The notes beneath the pieces are model-generated. The model saw nothing but the letters and a program-made list of their open reading frames with translations. It was not told the origin of the DNA and made no database searches. This document shows positions 54,401 to 61,079 of a stretch of 64,000 nt of DNA, one piece after another. The DNA is taken from assembly GCA_937898715.1 (NCBI GenBank), contig CALEKA010000006.1, positions 4,562 to 68,561 of the forward strand, written 5' to 3'. The DNA comes from an uncultured Prevotella sp. Its GTDB lineage: Bacteria; Bacteroidota; Bacteroidia; Bacteroidales; Bacteroidaceae. The position numbers and the translations under genes are program-made. How positions within the stretch are numbered: the stretch's first letter is position 1; each line of letters opens with the position of its first letter.

Positions 54401-55264
54401 GCCGTATGGCGCCAAGATGCCGACTGCTCGAAAATCGGCAATACGGGCACCGACCGCGAACAGTGGATCACGTATCGCGACTACCAGGTGTACAAGATCT
54501 TCACACAAGGCTCGCCGCTCTGTCCCATCAACACGCTGATGACTCACGGATTCATCCTCACCGACTTCGGCAAAGCTTACACACCGAGAAATCAGGAGTA
54601 CGACGGAGTAGTGCGCGAACTGCGCTGCGCATTCGGCTGCGGTTCGGGCATGGTAGAGCTTTATGCCGACTACAAACTGATGGATGGCATCAAGGACGGT
54701 AGCGGAAAGGCTGGCATGCTCTGGAAGGAACTCTCCGACTGCATGGATTGGCAGAACCGCAATGCCGACGTATTGCCCGACATCCACTGGGTAGGTGGCA
54801 ATCCGTGGGACGGCAGCAAGGTGAACGTATACGGCTGGGCTGCATGGAACGGCAAGAAGACCACCCTCACACTGCGCAACCCCGACGTGAAAGAGCGCAC
54901 CCTCGTCACCACACTGCGCAAGGTGTTCGACATACCAGAATCATTCAAGACCACCATTACGCTGAGCAGTTCGTTTGCCGACCAGAAGATTGGCGTCGAT
55001 GGTGGACTGAAGGGAGTAGACGTTGATACGCCTATCGACATCGACCAGGAAGTGACCTTCACACTGCCCGCCTCATCGGTATTCGTATTCGAAGGCGTAG
55101 ACAATAGCGACTTCAACTTCGAAGCTGTGCCCACTGCCATCGGTCAGGTGAAGAGCCCCTTCGTAGAGACCGACGCTACCATCTACGACCTCTCAGGACG
55201 CCGACTCTCTGCTCCGCAAAAGGGCAGCGTAAACATTATCGGCGGTAAGAAGGTGGTAAAGTAA
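51485..55264 (+). CDS. Secreted GH36-like glycoside hydrolase with F5/8C domain and YDLSGRR tail
   Basis: 1259 residues. Signal peptide begins at Met1 or Met5 (LTASICCFIIGGGQGIRAQ). N-terminal beta-sandwich, an F5/8 type C-like domain (~405-545) inserted between two related modules (YTSGNHRLDIVGVDVVD ~285-300 and YTSGSNRLNIVGVDLLD ~618-634), then a clan GH-D-like barrel from ~755: LYNSWYELNIDRN, FVFDDGWDAYG, FFKFDGISAQG with probable nucleophile Asp915. The tail is IYDLSGRRLSAPQKG. A divergent family for which I cannot name the substrate; some relatives carry misleading enterotoxin annotations. Alpha-galactoside- or alpha-GalNAc-type glycans are the best guess given the GH27 nearby. Confidence 0.85.
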   Translation: MDRNMRRWLTASICCFIIGGGQGIRAQKVIFPQTQQASIAQLETDNTTEWTLKNALLTAQFAKVNGKLIFNGCEEMNLKPGTELFKVVLGDGTSFTSSDMDLVSVDTEDLTGDAKAVKGSDRFNGKAIKAVLKRDKLTVTWHAVLRDGSHYLRTTLEVTASDDQAMQSITPMIYNVDNEKAQTVPVVVGNTRGAVLASDKIFAGLETPMGVNSAQVANAGFDTFTPKGWNSSSFAWAPGDELPQSIREADLKVDNKSVSPDDVMGTRGYVSFRKAGSQTLTFQYTSGNHRLDIVGVDVVDGTGKVIASDYHSGYTGGQKSNNVYTLNIPEAGAYVLRYFVAGTKRSDFNSNGTITFSEKIGVPVVIYDLIEKKGEEQTASLHKVSKKAESETTGTGESTTATPTIYDRTGWTVSVDGWNSDNKTGQAEAIIDGNTSTYWHSDYTKTAQNMPHWFMVDMKKVQTVGSVGFVTRQAAVGVNGHIKEFEIWTGTDADNLTKQTEGTLTYSLSEVWVDLPQAVEAQYVKVVIKSAQNGQKFACCAEFRVASSNPNADVPLTTFDIDEQVTRNWTPASWTQVADTDIPWRVKEQDEAAPNIYAKEMNVKFDNDKGTLTTTLNYTSGSNRLNIVGVDLLDDAKSVIASDYHAGFTGSNKNANVYTLSVPKKGTYTLRMMVSKKTEELTSSGNIQMLYTVVDTLHMLAPTEVPMQGYWRRNTTLKKGNTWEVSSVVGLVAPGQQRRSFLAYSERERAVPWRAFTLYNSWYELNIDRNNAKGNQGVYDASDPDNKNGDYTGNMTSDQCTDVLQHWKDKFYDVYHKAPYSFVFDDGWDAYGTWTFNSNFPNGFTPQDNLAKQMGVGIGAWLGPVGGYGGSGTYRRKYWNGRGGMQLSNDAYYQYFVDCCKSMISKYDFRFFKFDGISAQGTAFGPDAGDTGIENAEGIISIERDVRKSRPDIFFNTTVGTWASPFWFHYSDAVWRQDADCSKIGNTGTDREQWITYRDYQVYKIFTQGSPLCPINTLMTHGFILTDFGKAYTPRNQEYDGVVRELRCAFGCGSGMVELYADYKLMDGIKDGSGKAGMLWKELSDCMDWQNRNADVLPDIHWVGGNPWDGSKVNVYGWAAWNGKKTTLTLRNPDVKERTLVTTLRKVFDIPESFKTTITLSSSFADQKIGVDGGLKGVDVDTPIDIDQEVTFTLPASSVFVFEGVDNSDFNFEAVPTAIGQVKSPFVETDATIYDLSGRRLSAPQKGSVNIIGGKKVVK

Positions 55265-55269
55265 GGCTT

Positions 55270-55342
55270 TCTGAAAATTTCAGAAGGATCTACCCCATAT
55301 AAAAGGGTCTACCCCATACAAAAGGGTCTACCCCATATAAAT
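55270..55342. repeat. Three tandem gtctaccccatataaaagg units
   Basis: About 25-bp unit repeated three times between the stop codon and the terminator. Confidence 0.8.
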
Positions 55343-55344
55343 AA

Positions 55345-55402
55345 GAGAACTCGCAACATTGCGAAGGGCACAATGCTCCCCGCAAGTTGCGAGTTCTCTT
55401 TC
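55345..55402 (+). terminator. Intrinsic terminator after the second GH36-like gene
   Basis: gagaactcgcaac (55345-55357) pairs with gttgcgagttctc (55386-55398), followed by tttcgtt. Confidence 0.85.
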
Positions 55403-55504
55403 GTTGTATATTGCTTAACTGAGCTTCTGATTAAGTATAAGCGAACTGAATCCTAAACATAAGATATAATCCTCCCGACACTGGCAGCCAAGTCATGCAA
55501 AAAC

Positions 55505-55620
55505 ACCGACCACGTTGGCGTACACCGACCGTAGTACGCACGTACACCGACCGATGCTCATGCGTACACCGACCGATGTTCGTGCGTACACCGGTCGGTG
55601 TACGCCAACGTGGTCGGCAT
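55505..55620. repeat. acaccgaccg repeats inside a 26-bp inverted repeat
   Basis: The ends ccgaccacgttggcgtacac (from about 55507) and gtgtacgccaacgtggtcgg (to about 55617) are exact reverse complements. Between them, cgtacaccgaccg(a/t) is repeated three or four times. Could form a very stable cruciform or RNA hairpin. Confidence 0.85.
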
Positions 55621-55674
55621 TCTAAAAGGGCAGCGGCGGCCTTTCAGACTAACAACGACGTGCTTGCAGAATTT

Positions 55675-56207
55675 CTTCATTAATTCCAACTATGATCATC
55701 GTACAATGAATTTCATGATTAATTCATGGGGAATTCATGATTAATTCATGGGAATTCATGACCAAAGCAAAACAGCAGGAAAGTATTAACGAAAGAATTA
55801 ATGTCCAATTTACGAACATTAATGTTCATACCCACGCGAAGCGCAAATCACAAAACTTATGACCTGTCTTTTGATTCGTAATTGCCGCCGACGCGAGGAC
55901 GCGTCGCCCACAGAACTGGATGGAATTTGCGGATGATGGAACATTAACCTCCATTAATTACCCATTAATCCTTCATTAATTCCAACGAGGATCATCGTGC
56001 AATGAAATTCATGGGGAATTCATGGGGAATTCATGGGAATTCACGACCGAAGCAAAACAGCAGGAAAGCATTAACGAAATAATTAATGTCCAATTAACGA
56101 GCATTAATGTTCAAACCCGCGCGAAGCGCAAATCACAAATCTTATGACCTGTCTTTTGATTCGTAGTTTCCGCCGACGCGAGGACGCGTCGCCCACGGAA
56201 CTGGATG
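55675..56207. repeat. Direct duplication of about 240-250 bp, each ending in a REP-A arm
   Basis: Copy 1 55675-55923 and copy 2 55972-56207 share ttcattaattccaac, aaagcaaaacagcaggaaag, attaatgtccaatt, cgcgaagcgcaaatcacaaa and gacctgtcttttgattcgta and the following REP-A arm. Within each, ggaattcatg is itself repeated. No gene in 55403-56376; a TACTC-CTTTG at about 56282 does not fit the promoter consensus. Confidence 0.85.
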
Positions 56208-56376
56208 AAGACAGGGTGAAGTTTAAAAACCTGCTCTTCCGTCTAATTTACGCGATTAATGTTGGCGGAGTGAAAATATTTTTACTCCTTTGCATTTAGC
56301 CCCCATTAATGAGATAAAAGCTAACGGGGCAAACAGATCTGCTTCCCCTTTATCCAACAAACAACATCTCTCCCCT

Positions 56377-57550
56377 ATGAATACGACAAAGGACCACAAA
56401 GCCACACAAGCCTGTCGCCCCACCCCACCCGACAATGCCTCAACGCAGAAGCCCGCCCGTCCTCGCTGGCGAAAGATTATGAAAATTGTGCTACTGGTGC
56501 TTGCGGCATTGCTCGTAGCGTTCGGACTATTCTTTGCCTATGTATATCCGGGAGAGTACCACTCGTTTGAGGAACGTAAGGAGTTGTTTTGCGAAGTGTA
56601 TCATGTAGATCAGAGTCAAGCAGTAGGAACTCCATGCCCTGTATGTAAGGGCAGAGGAAATCATCCTTACCATTTCTTTGGATTGATTAATGAAAAGTGT
56701 GCCTACTGCCATGGTGTGGGATGGGTCACACTCGAAATGGAAAAAGCCTATTACTCACGTCTTCTCCAGAAAACAATCGCTGAAAGGGAGAATGCGCAGG
56801 ATACGAAAGAGGTAGCAGCAGAAGAAGAGCAAGTAGAAACTCTGGGCGAGGGCGTATTCCCAAGCGGACACACTTATTACTACGTGAGCCAAAACGGACT
56901 CGCTGCCTCCGTGCGCTACTACATCGACAAACAAGATGAACGCTGCTTCGAGCTTAGCGGGGTGGACAATGTGCAGTACAACGGAACGTACGTATACCAT
57001 CGTTTCTACGAGGATATGAACAATTTCCGACCGTTCGCTGGCTATCAAAATAAGATAACGGGATATCATATGGTGAACGGACGATATGAGTTTGAACAAC
57101 AGGAAGTAAAAGATTACTCCTCCTGGCGCAGTTCTATCTCGGTGAGCAACGATTATCGACGCATCGTGCTGACCAACGTGGTGAGCAATGTGAAATGCGT
57201 GCTGGAGATTGCATCGCAGAAGCGTTACGAAATAGTGCAACGCGAATTTCAAGCAAGGCGCAAAAACGGCGAAGTGCCAGGCGATGGTGTAATCATAAGC
57301 GGATCGGCAGGCACTGCGCCAGGCGCTTCCTCCGAATCAGAGCGCAGCAGCACGGAGGATTCTCGATCGCATGGCAGGACGTGTCCCGACTGCGGTGGCA
57401 ACGGCAGATGCCGAATGTGCAATGGCCGTGGATTCAAGAAAGTCTGGCCCCTCAACCGATGTAGACAATCCCAAGGAACTCTTCCAAGACTGCCAGTGGT
57501 GTGGCGGAAGCGGACAGTGCAAGACCTGCTATGGCAAGGGAAAAGTGTAG
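56377..57550 (+). pseudogene. Membrane protein with DnaJ-like zinc-ribbon motifs, frameshifted near the C-terminus
   Basis: From the ATG at 56377 (another in-frame ATG at 56290): a Pro-rich cytoplasmic head, one membrane helix (IVLLVLAALLVAFGLFFAYV), CPVCKGRG...CAYCHGVGW as a first zinc site, a middle beta domain (~150-300), and CPDCGGNGRCRMCNGRGFKK as a second. After about 57444 the reading frame leaves sense: the original frame ends at 57573 with a non-zinc sequence, whereas shifting by +1 gives GPSTDVDNPKELFQDC then QWCGGSGQCKTCYGKGKV and a stop at 57548-57550, completing the second zinc pair. So a single-base indel at about 57439-57447 (assembly error, true mutation or, less likely, programmed shift). 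Function unknown. Confidence 0.75.
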
Positions 57551-57624
57551 CCACTGCCTTCACGCCTCTCTGACCATTTCTACAGCTATCACGGAGGATT
57601 CGGGGGGATACTATATATATAATT

Positions 57625-57712
57625 ACGCGTTGGCGGAATTTATAAACGGGTTGACAAGTTAACAGGTGAACAGATAAGTTTGTCGAGTCCAATCGTTCTC
57701 GTTTTTAACGAA
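57625..57712. repeat. Left arm of the GTTAAC-rich element
   Basis: acgcgttggcggaatttata, acgggttgacaagttaacag through gtttgtcgagtccaatcgtt; about 90 percent identical by eye to 36324-36410. The right arm of the element is absent and terminase-derived DNA begins about 50 bp later. Confidence 0.8.
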
Positions 57713-57761
57713 ATTAAGATGTGAATGCCTTATCACATGCCTACGAGATAAAGAATACTTT

Positions 57762-57923
57762 CTTTAGAGAAAACAAGTCCACAGAGAAAATCCCGAATCA
57801 GAGGAGGACTTGTTGGAGCACCGAACTGATGGCACAGATGCTTTTGATACGCTGTATATTGGGTGCGAAAAGTTCCCGCAGCATGACTTTTATGGAGGTG
57901 TGGGTGTGGGAGGAGTGAGATAG
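57762..57923 (+). pseudogene. C-terminal remnant of phage terminase large subunit (copy 1)
   Basis: Encodes, with one frameshift, the same tail as 61863-62020: KNKSTEK, then DLLEHRTDGTDAFDTLYIG and CEKFPQHDFYGG, ending VGGVR. Relative to the other copy one base is missing at about 57790 (gagaaaatcccgaatcag against gagaagaatccggaatcag). Nothing upstream of it belongs to a terminase. The Abi gene on the other strand ends 57 bp further on. Confidence 0.85.
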
Positions 57924-57935
57924 TTTTAATACAAA

Positions 57936-57977
57936 TTACACGCCCTTACATATACTTAGATATGCAAGGGCGTGTAA
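57936..57977. terminator. Bidirectional terminator between terminase remnant and first Abi gene
   Basis: ttacacgcccttacatat (57936-57953) pairs with atatgcaagggcgtgtaa (57960-57977); A-rich on the left and T-rich on the right, suiting both strands. Confidence 0.85.
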
Positions 57978-57979
57978 TA

Positions 57980-58873
57980 TTAATTCCATAAGGGTTCATC
58001 CTGAAAGTTACGAGGAAATCCCATGTGGTGCAGATTTACACTTGGATATTGAGCCAACAAATCACAGAATTGTTGCTTAAAATCATTATCACAATGAATG
58101 GCATCTTGCAAATAGGCAAGGCAGCATATAATAGCATACAATTTGTTGGGACGGACATGAGCAGTGTTTATCCATTTTCCTCGCAAATTCACATTAAGTT
58201 GGGGTATCTGCGGAAAGCGCCTATTCCAAACACGTGCATGGTGTGCAATACAATTTCGCAACACTACGAAGCATTTCACCCAACTCTCCAAACACAAATG
58301 CTGGGGCAAGTTCAACTCTCGAGCGATTTGCTTTTTAACTTTATTGTCTGAAAGATTGCAGAACAATTTAGAAAGCAAGCCAAATGATGTTACTTCTAGC
58401 GTCTTCCAAACAGGAGGAACGTCAGGAGAATCATATTTTGCAAAATGTTCTTGTATAAACTCTTCTTTGGAACGTTTTACCTCTTTCTTTATTTGCGTTA
58501 GGTTGTCTTGGTACATTGCATGATTGGTGGCCAAACTAATATCCGTAAACCAAAATGCGCCATGCTTCAAAGAGACCTTGTGTATTACTTTGGACCGCAA
58601 AGCCACTTCTATGCTTTGAATAGCTGAGAATAAGAGGTTGCGCAGTTTTTTATCAAAGTAGTACAATTCTAAAGCATCTTCAAAGTAACTATTGGGCAGA
58701 AATACATGATTAGACCCTACAACTTCAAAAGATTTCAAGTAGTTGGCTATACGGAAGTAACTAATAATCTGAAGTTGGATTATAGCAGCTTCTTCATTAT
58801 GGAATAAAAGTCCTCGGCTTTTTAATTGAGCAATGATTTGAGGATAATCAAGAGGTTGCTTTGTATAATTCAT
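57980..58873 (-). CDS. Abi_2/AbiF-type abortive-infection protein (HEPN), copy 1
   Basis: 297 residues. Family signatures: YPQIIAQLKSRGLLF at the N-terminus, ISYFRIANYLKSF, YYFDKKLRNLLFSAIQSIEVALRS, PPVWKTLEVTSFGLLSKLF and the HEPN RNase motif RNCIAH (Arg206-His211). It ends MGFPRNFQDEPLW, shared with copy 2. A second R-x4-H (Arg93-His98, RSKVIH) is seen only in this copy. Abi_2 proteins abort phage infection, and AbiF members are RNA-regulated toxins related to the ancestors of Cas13 HEPN nucleases. The leader 58874-58944 carries a conserved hairpin (next entry). Inserted between phage gene remnants, opposite in strand to them. Confidence 0.92.
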   Translation of the reverse strand: MNYTKQPLDYPQIIAQLKSRGLLFHNEEAAIIQLQIISYFRIANYLKSFEVVGSNHVFLPNSYFEDALELYYFDKKLRNLLFSAIQSIEVALRSKVIHKVSLKHGAFWFTDISLATNHAMYQDNLTQIKKEVKRSKEEFIQEHFAKYDSPDVPPVWKTLEVTSFGLLSKLFCNLSDNKVKKQIARELNLPQHLCLESWVKCFVVLRNCIAHHARVWNRRFPQIPQLNVNLRGKWINTAHVRPNKLYAIICCLAYLQDAIHCDNDFKQQFCDLLAQYPSVNLHHMGFPRNFQDEPLWN

Positions 58874-58944
58874 AAACGTATATAAAAACGAAGTTCCGCC
58901 CTGGTTCGCTGTTCAAATGGGAAGCGTGGCGGAATCTGTTACTG
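58874..58944 (-). ncRNA. AbiF-associated structured leader RNA, copy 1
   Basis: Minus strand. Outer stem TTCCGCC (58928-58934) with GGCGGAA (58894-58900); inner stem CGCT (58923-58926) with AGCG (58907-58910); 12-nt loop TCCCATTTGAAC. Then 20 nt, ending TTTATATACGTTT, to the ATG. Architecture is shared with 59986-60057 with compensatory changes in the outer stem. Probably the RNA partner of the toxin, comparable to the published abiF RNA motif, though I cannot match it to that covariance model here. Confidence 0.75.
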
Positions 58945-58976
58945 CAAAAGTACGATGTATTTTTGGAATAAGCAAA
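58945..58976 (-). promoter_or_regulatory. Promoter of Abi copy 1 and its leader RNA
   Basis: Minus strand TTTG (58973-58976), 20 bp, TACTTTTG (58945-58952), then CAGTAACA. Identical layout at 59954-59985 and 62957-62988. Confidence 0.85.
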
Positions 58977-58978
58977 TA

Positions 58979-59640
58979 ATGAGCCATCTTTTTCAAGCCC
59001 ATGTTCCACGCAGTTCATTCTTCAGCCCGGGGACAGCAACGCCCCCATCTCCCTCACCATATCCGACAATCCCATCGTCTCCAAACAATTCGCCCTCAAC
59101 TACGAAGATCTCAACGAAGATGACCTCCTTGCCCAGCTGCCCCAAGGCACCAAAGGCAAACTTCTCTCCGTCACCCTCCACCGAGGCGCCCGCACCTTCA
59201 CCCTTTTCTTCACAGACAATCTCCCCACGCTTGCCCTCACATTCCAAAACGAGTTCAACATCTCCGACACCCTCTATCTCAACGCCCAAACCAAGCGCAA
59301 ACTTTCCTTCTTCCGCAGCACAGCCATTTGCTGTGGCGAGTCCTCTTCCTACGATGACAACACCGAAACAGAATACGAGTCCGAAACCTCCGCCCTCTCA
59401 TACGCCCTTGCCAAGCACCTGACCACTGCCCTGCAATCTTCCTCCCTCTTCCTCCAATCTCCCGACCTCCCCACAGGTACTTCCATTCTCGTCACCGACA
59501 TTGAAAGCGAGCTTTCCGATGCCACCACCGCCACCTGTTCCGTCAAATTCAAGTGGAAACCTATCCGCCAACAACCGATCCTCCCTTACTCCCGCAAACT
59601 TAAAATCTTCAATTCTATCTACAACAACACCTTCGATTAA
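58979..59640 (+). pseudogene. Phage protein lacking an in-frame start
   Basis: The frame ending at TAA 59638-59640 is open back to 58972 and reads as real protein: FILQPGDSNAPISLTISDNP, KQFALNYEDLNEDDLLAQLP, FRSTAICCGESSSYDDNTE, ending KIFNSIYNNTFD. It has no ATG/GTG/TTG. An ATG in another frame (58979, MSHLFQAHVPRSS) would join it after a one-base shift near 59010-59020. So either a frameshifted remnant or a sequencing slip. I take it as a phage structural or morphogenesis protein because of the neighbouring phage gene and terminase pieces; no fold recognised. The promoter of Abi copy 1 overlaps its 5' edge. Confidence 0.65.
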
Positions 59641-59705
59641 TCTCACTCTTCAATCACCTGCAATCTCCACAACGTATTACTTGTTACTTATTACATATTA
59701 CTTGA

Positions 59706-59936
59706 ATGAACAGCATCCACATCACCACCCTCAAACGTATGCTCCAATCTCCCGACCCCGTAGACATCAAGCTCTGGACCCGCTCAGGCGAGATTCAATC
59801 TTGGCACCGCTGCCTCTCTCTCCGCTACGACTTCTACAAAGGCACCCGCCGCATGAAGTTGCTGGACTCTAACGGAATCCGCCAGCTTCGCGACGTTTGC
59901 GTGTTTGAAATAAATGGGATGGAGGTGTTTATGTAG
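59706..59936 (+). CDS. Small phage-type protein
   Basis: 76 residues: MNSIHITTLKRMLQSPDPVD, KLWTRSGEIQSWHRCLSLRY, ending CVFEINGMEVFM. Intact, same strand and 66 bp after the start-less phage gene, with ATACTT-type repeat in between (59670-59705). Resembles small Bacteroidales prophage proteins of unknown function that I recall from terminase-containing regions; not verified. Its stop is 18 bp before the -33 of the next Abi promoter. Confidence 0.65.
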   Translation: MNSIHITTLKRMLQSPDPVDIKLWTRSGEIQSWHRCLSLRYDFYKGTRRMKLLDSNGIRQLRDVCVFEINGMEVFM

Positions 59937-59953
59937 AAATACCCGCTCCGAGA

Positions 59954-59985
59954 TTTGCTTTTCTTAAAAATACTTTGTACTTTTG
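59954..59985 (+). promoter_or_regulatory. Promoter of Abi copy 2 and its leader RNA
   Basis: TTTG (59954-59957), 20 bp, TACTTTTG (59978-59985), then CAGTAACA. Confidence 0.85.
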
Positions 59986-60057
59986 CAGTAACATACTCAC
60001 CCCGCTTCCCGTCAGAACAGCGCGCTCAGGGTGAGTTATTTTTGTTTATATACGTTT
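59986..60057 (+). ncRNA. AbiF-associated structured leader RNA, copy 2
   Basis: Outer stem ACTCACC (59995-60001) with GGTGAGT (60030-60036); inner stem CGCT (60003-60006) with AGCG (60019-60022); 12-nt loop TCCCGTCAGAAC. Then 21 nt, ending TTTATATACGTTT, to the ATG. Compared with copy 1, every outer-stem pair is preserved although most bases differ, while the inner stem is identical and the loop agrees at 9 of 12 positions. Confidence 0.78.
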
Positions 60058-60954
60058 ATGACTCGGATTCCATACACCAAAACCATCAAGACTTTTGATG
60101 AGCAAATAGAAATACTGAAAAGTCGTGGCTTGCAATTCAATGATGAAATTCGAGCAAAACAGTTACTTCAAAACATAAGCTATTACAGAATGAGTGGGTA
60201 TTGGTATCCACTTTTAGCTGATAAGCAAAATCATATATTCAAATCGGGAGCGACCTTTGAGCAAGCCTATTCCATTTATAAGTTTGATGCAAAACTTCGT
60301 TCGTTGATTTTCTCTGAAATATCGAAAATTGAAGTAGCAGTACGTACACAGATAGCCTATGTGATGTCACATAATTACGATGGTTTATGGTTTACAGACT
60401 CTTCTCTTTTCAAAAATCCTGCAAAACACGCTAAGACGCTTTCAAAGATTGACGAAGAATATTCAAGGAGCGATGAGGATTTTGTTACCGCATTCAAGGC
60501 AAAATACAATGACCATTTTCCCCCAAGTTGGATTACGTTGGAAATTACTTCCTTAGGCACACTGTCACTACTTTACAGTAACTTGAAAGATGGCGTGAGT
60601 AAGCGTACAATTGCACGCTATTTCGGTGTAGCGGATAGTGTGATGGTTTCTTGGTTACATGCTATTACATATATACGCAATATTTGCGCTCATCATAGCC
60701 GTTTGTGGAACAAGATTTTGGGAATTCGTCCTATTATTCCAAGAAGGACGGCAAATCCCTTTGTTTCAATTTCCAACTCTTCCAACAATAAGGTTTACTA
60801 TGTATTGTGCATGATTACGTATTTGCTTGACATCATCAATCCATGCAATACGTTTAGGGAAAAGCTTCGAGACTTATTTGTTGAATATTCTAATATAGAC
60901 GTTGTTGCCATGGGCTTCCCTCGCAATTGGCAAGACGAACCTTTGTGGAGATAA
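60058..60954 (+). CDS. Abi_2/AbiF-type abortive-infection protein (HEPN), copy 2
   Basis: 298 residues from the ATG at 60058, placed as in copy 1 directly after TTTATATACGTTT; an ATG at 60031 lies within the leader and is rejected. Signatures: FDEQIEILKSRGLQF, NISYYRMSGYWYPLL, YKFDAKLRSLIFSEISKIEVAVR, PPSWITLEITSLGTLSLLY and the HEPN motif RNICAH (Arg207-His212). Ends MGFPRNWQDEPLWR. Clearly homologous to copy 1 but diverged throughout, so not a recent duplicate. Terminator at 60968. Predicted RNase toxin whose activity is restrained until phage infection, by family analogy. Confidence 0.93.
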   Translation: MTRIPYTKTIKTFDEQIEILKSRGLQFNDEIRAKQLLQNISYYRMSGYWYPLLADKQNHIFKSGATFEQAYSIYKFDAKLRSLIFSEISKIEVAVRTQIAYVMSHNYDGLWFTDSSLFKNPAKHAKTLSKIDEEYSRSDEDFVTAFKAKYNDHFPPSWITLEITSLGTLSLLYSNLKDGVSKRTIARYFGVADSVMVSWLHAITYIRNICAHHSRLWNKILGIRPIIPRRTANPFVSISNSSNNKVYYVLCMITYLLDIINPCNTFREKLRDLFVEYSNIDVVAMGFPRNWQDEPLWR

Positions 60955-60967
60955 TAAGTATAGTATA

Positions 60968-61010
60968 ACCGCTCAATCAGTAACAAATGCTGATTGAGCG
61001 GTTTCACTTT
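60968..61010 (+). terminator. Intrinsic terminator after Abi copy 2
   Basis: accgctcaatcag (60968-60980) pairs with ctgattgagcggt (60990-61002), followed by ttcacttta. Confidence 0.88.
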
Positions 61011-61079
61011 ACTACATTTCAATAGTACATCTCGATATATTGATAAGCCTTTTCAAATACATCGTTATCCTTTATCTGG

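Noticed and set aside
41639..55264. A classical polysaccharide utilisation locus
   Set aside because: Glycosidases are clustered but there is no SusC/SusD pair, hybrid two-component sensor or SusR-type regulator adjacent; the AraC-type gene at 20.3 kb is 20 kb away.
305..56204. REP-A inverted pairs as a CRISPR array
   Set aside because: They are dispersed inverted pairs with variable spacing, not direct repeats with uniform spacers, and no cas genes are present.
57721..57918. 65-aa frame beginning MNALSHAYEIKNT
   Set aside because: It is the wrong frame of a terminase C-terminal remnant with a one-base deletion.
58955..59422. 155-aa Pro/Ser-rich open frame on the plus strand
   Set aside because: Its shifted frame (59000-59640) gives a far more protein-like sequence; the Pro/Ser richness is the out-of-frame signature.
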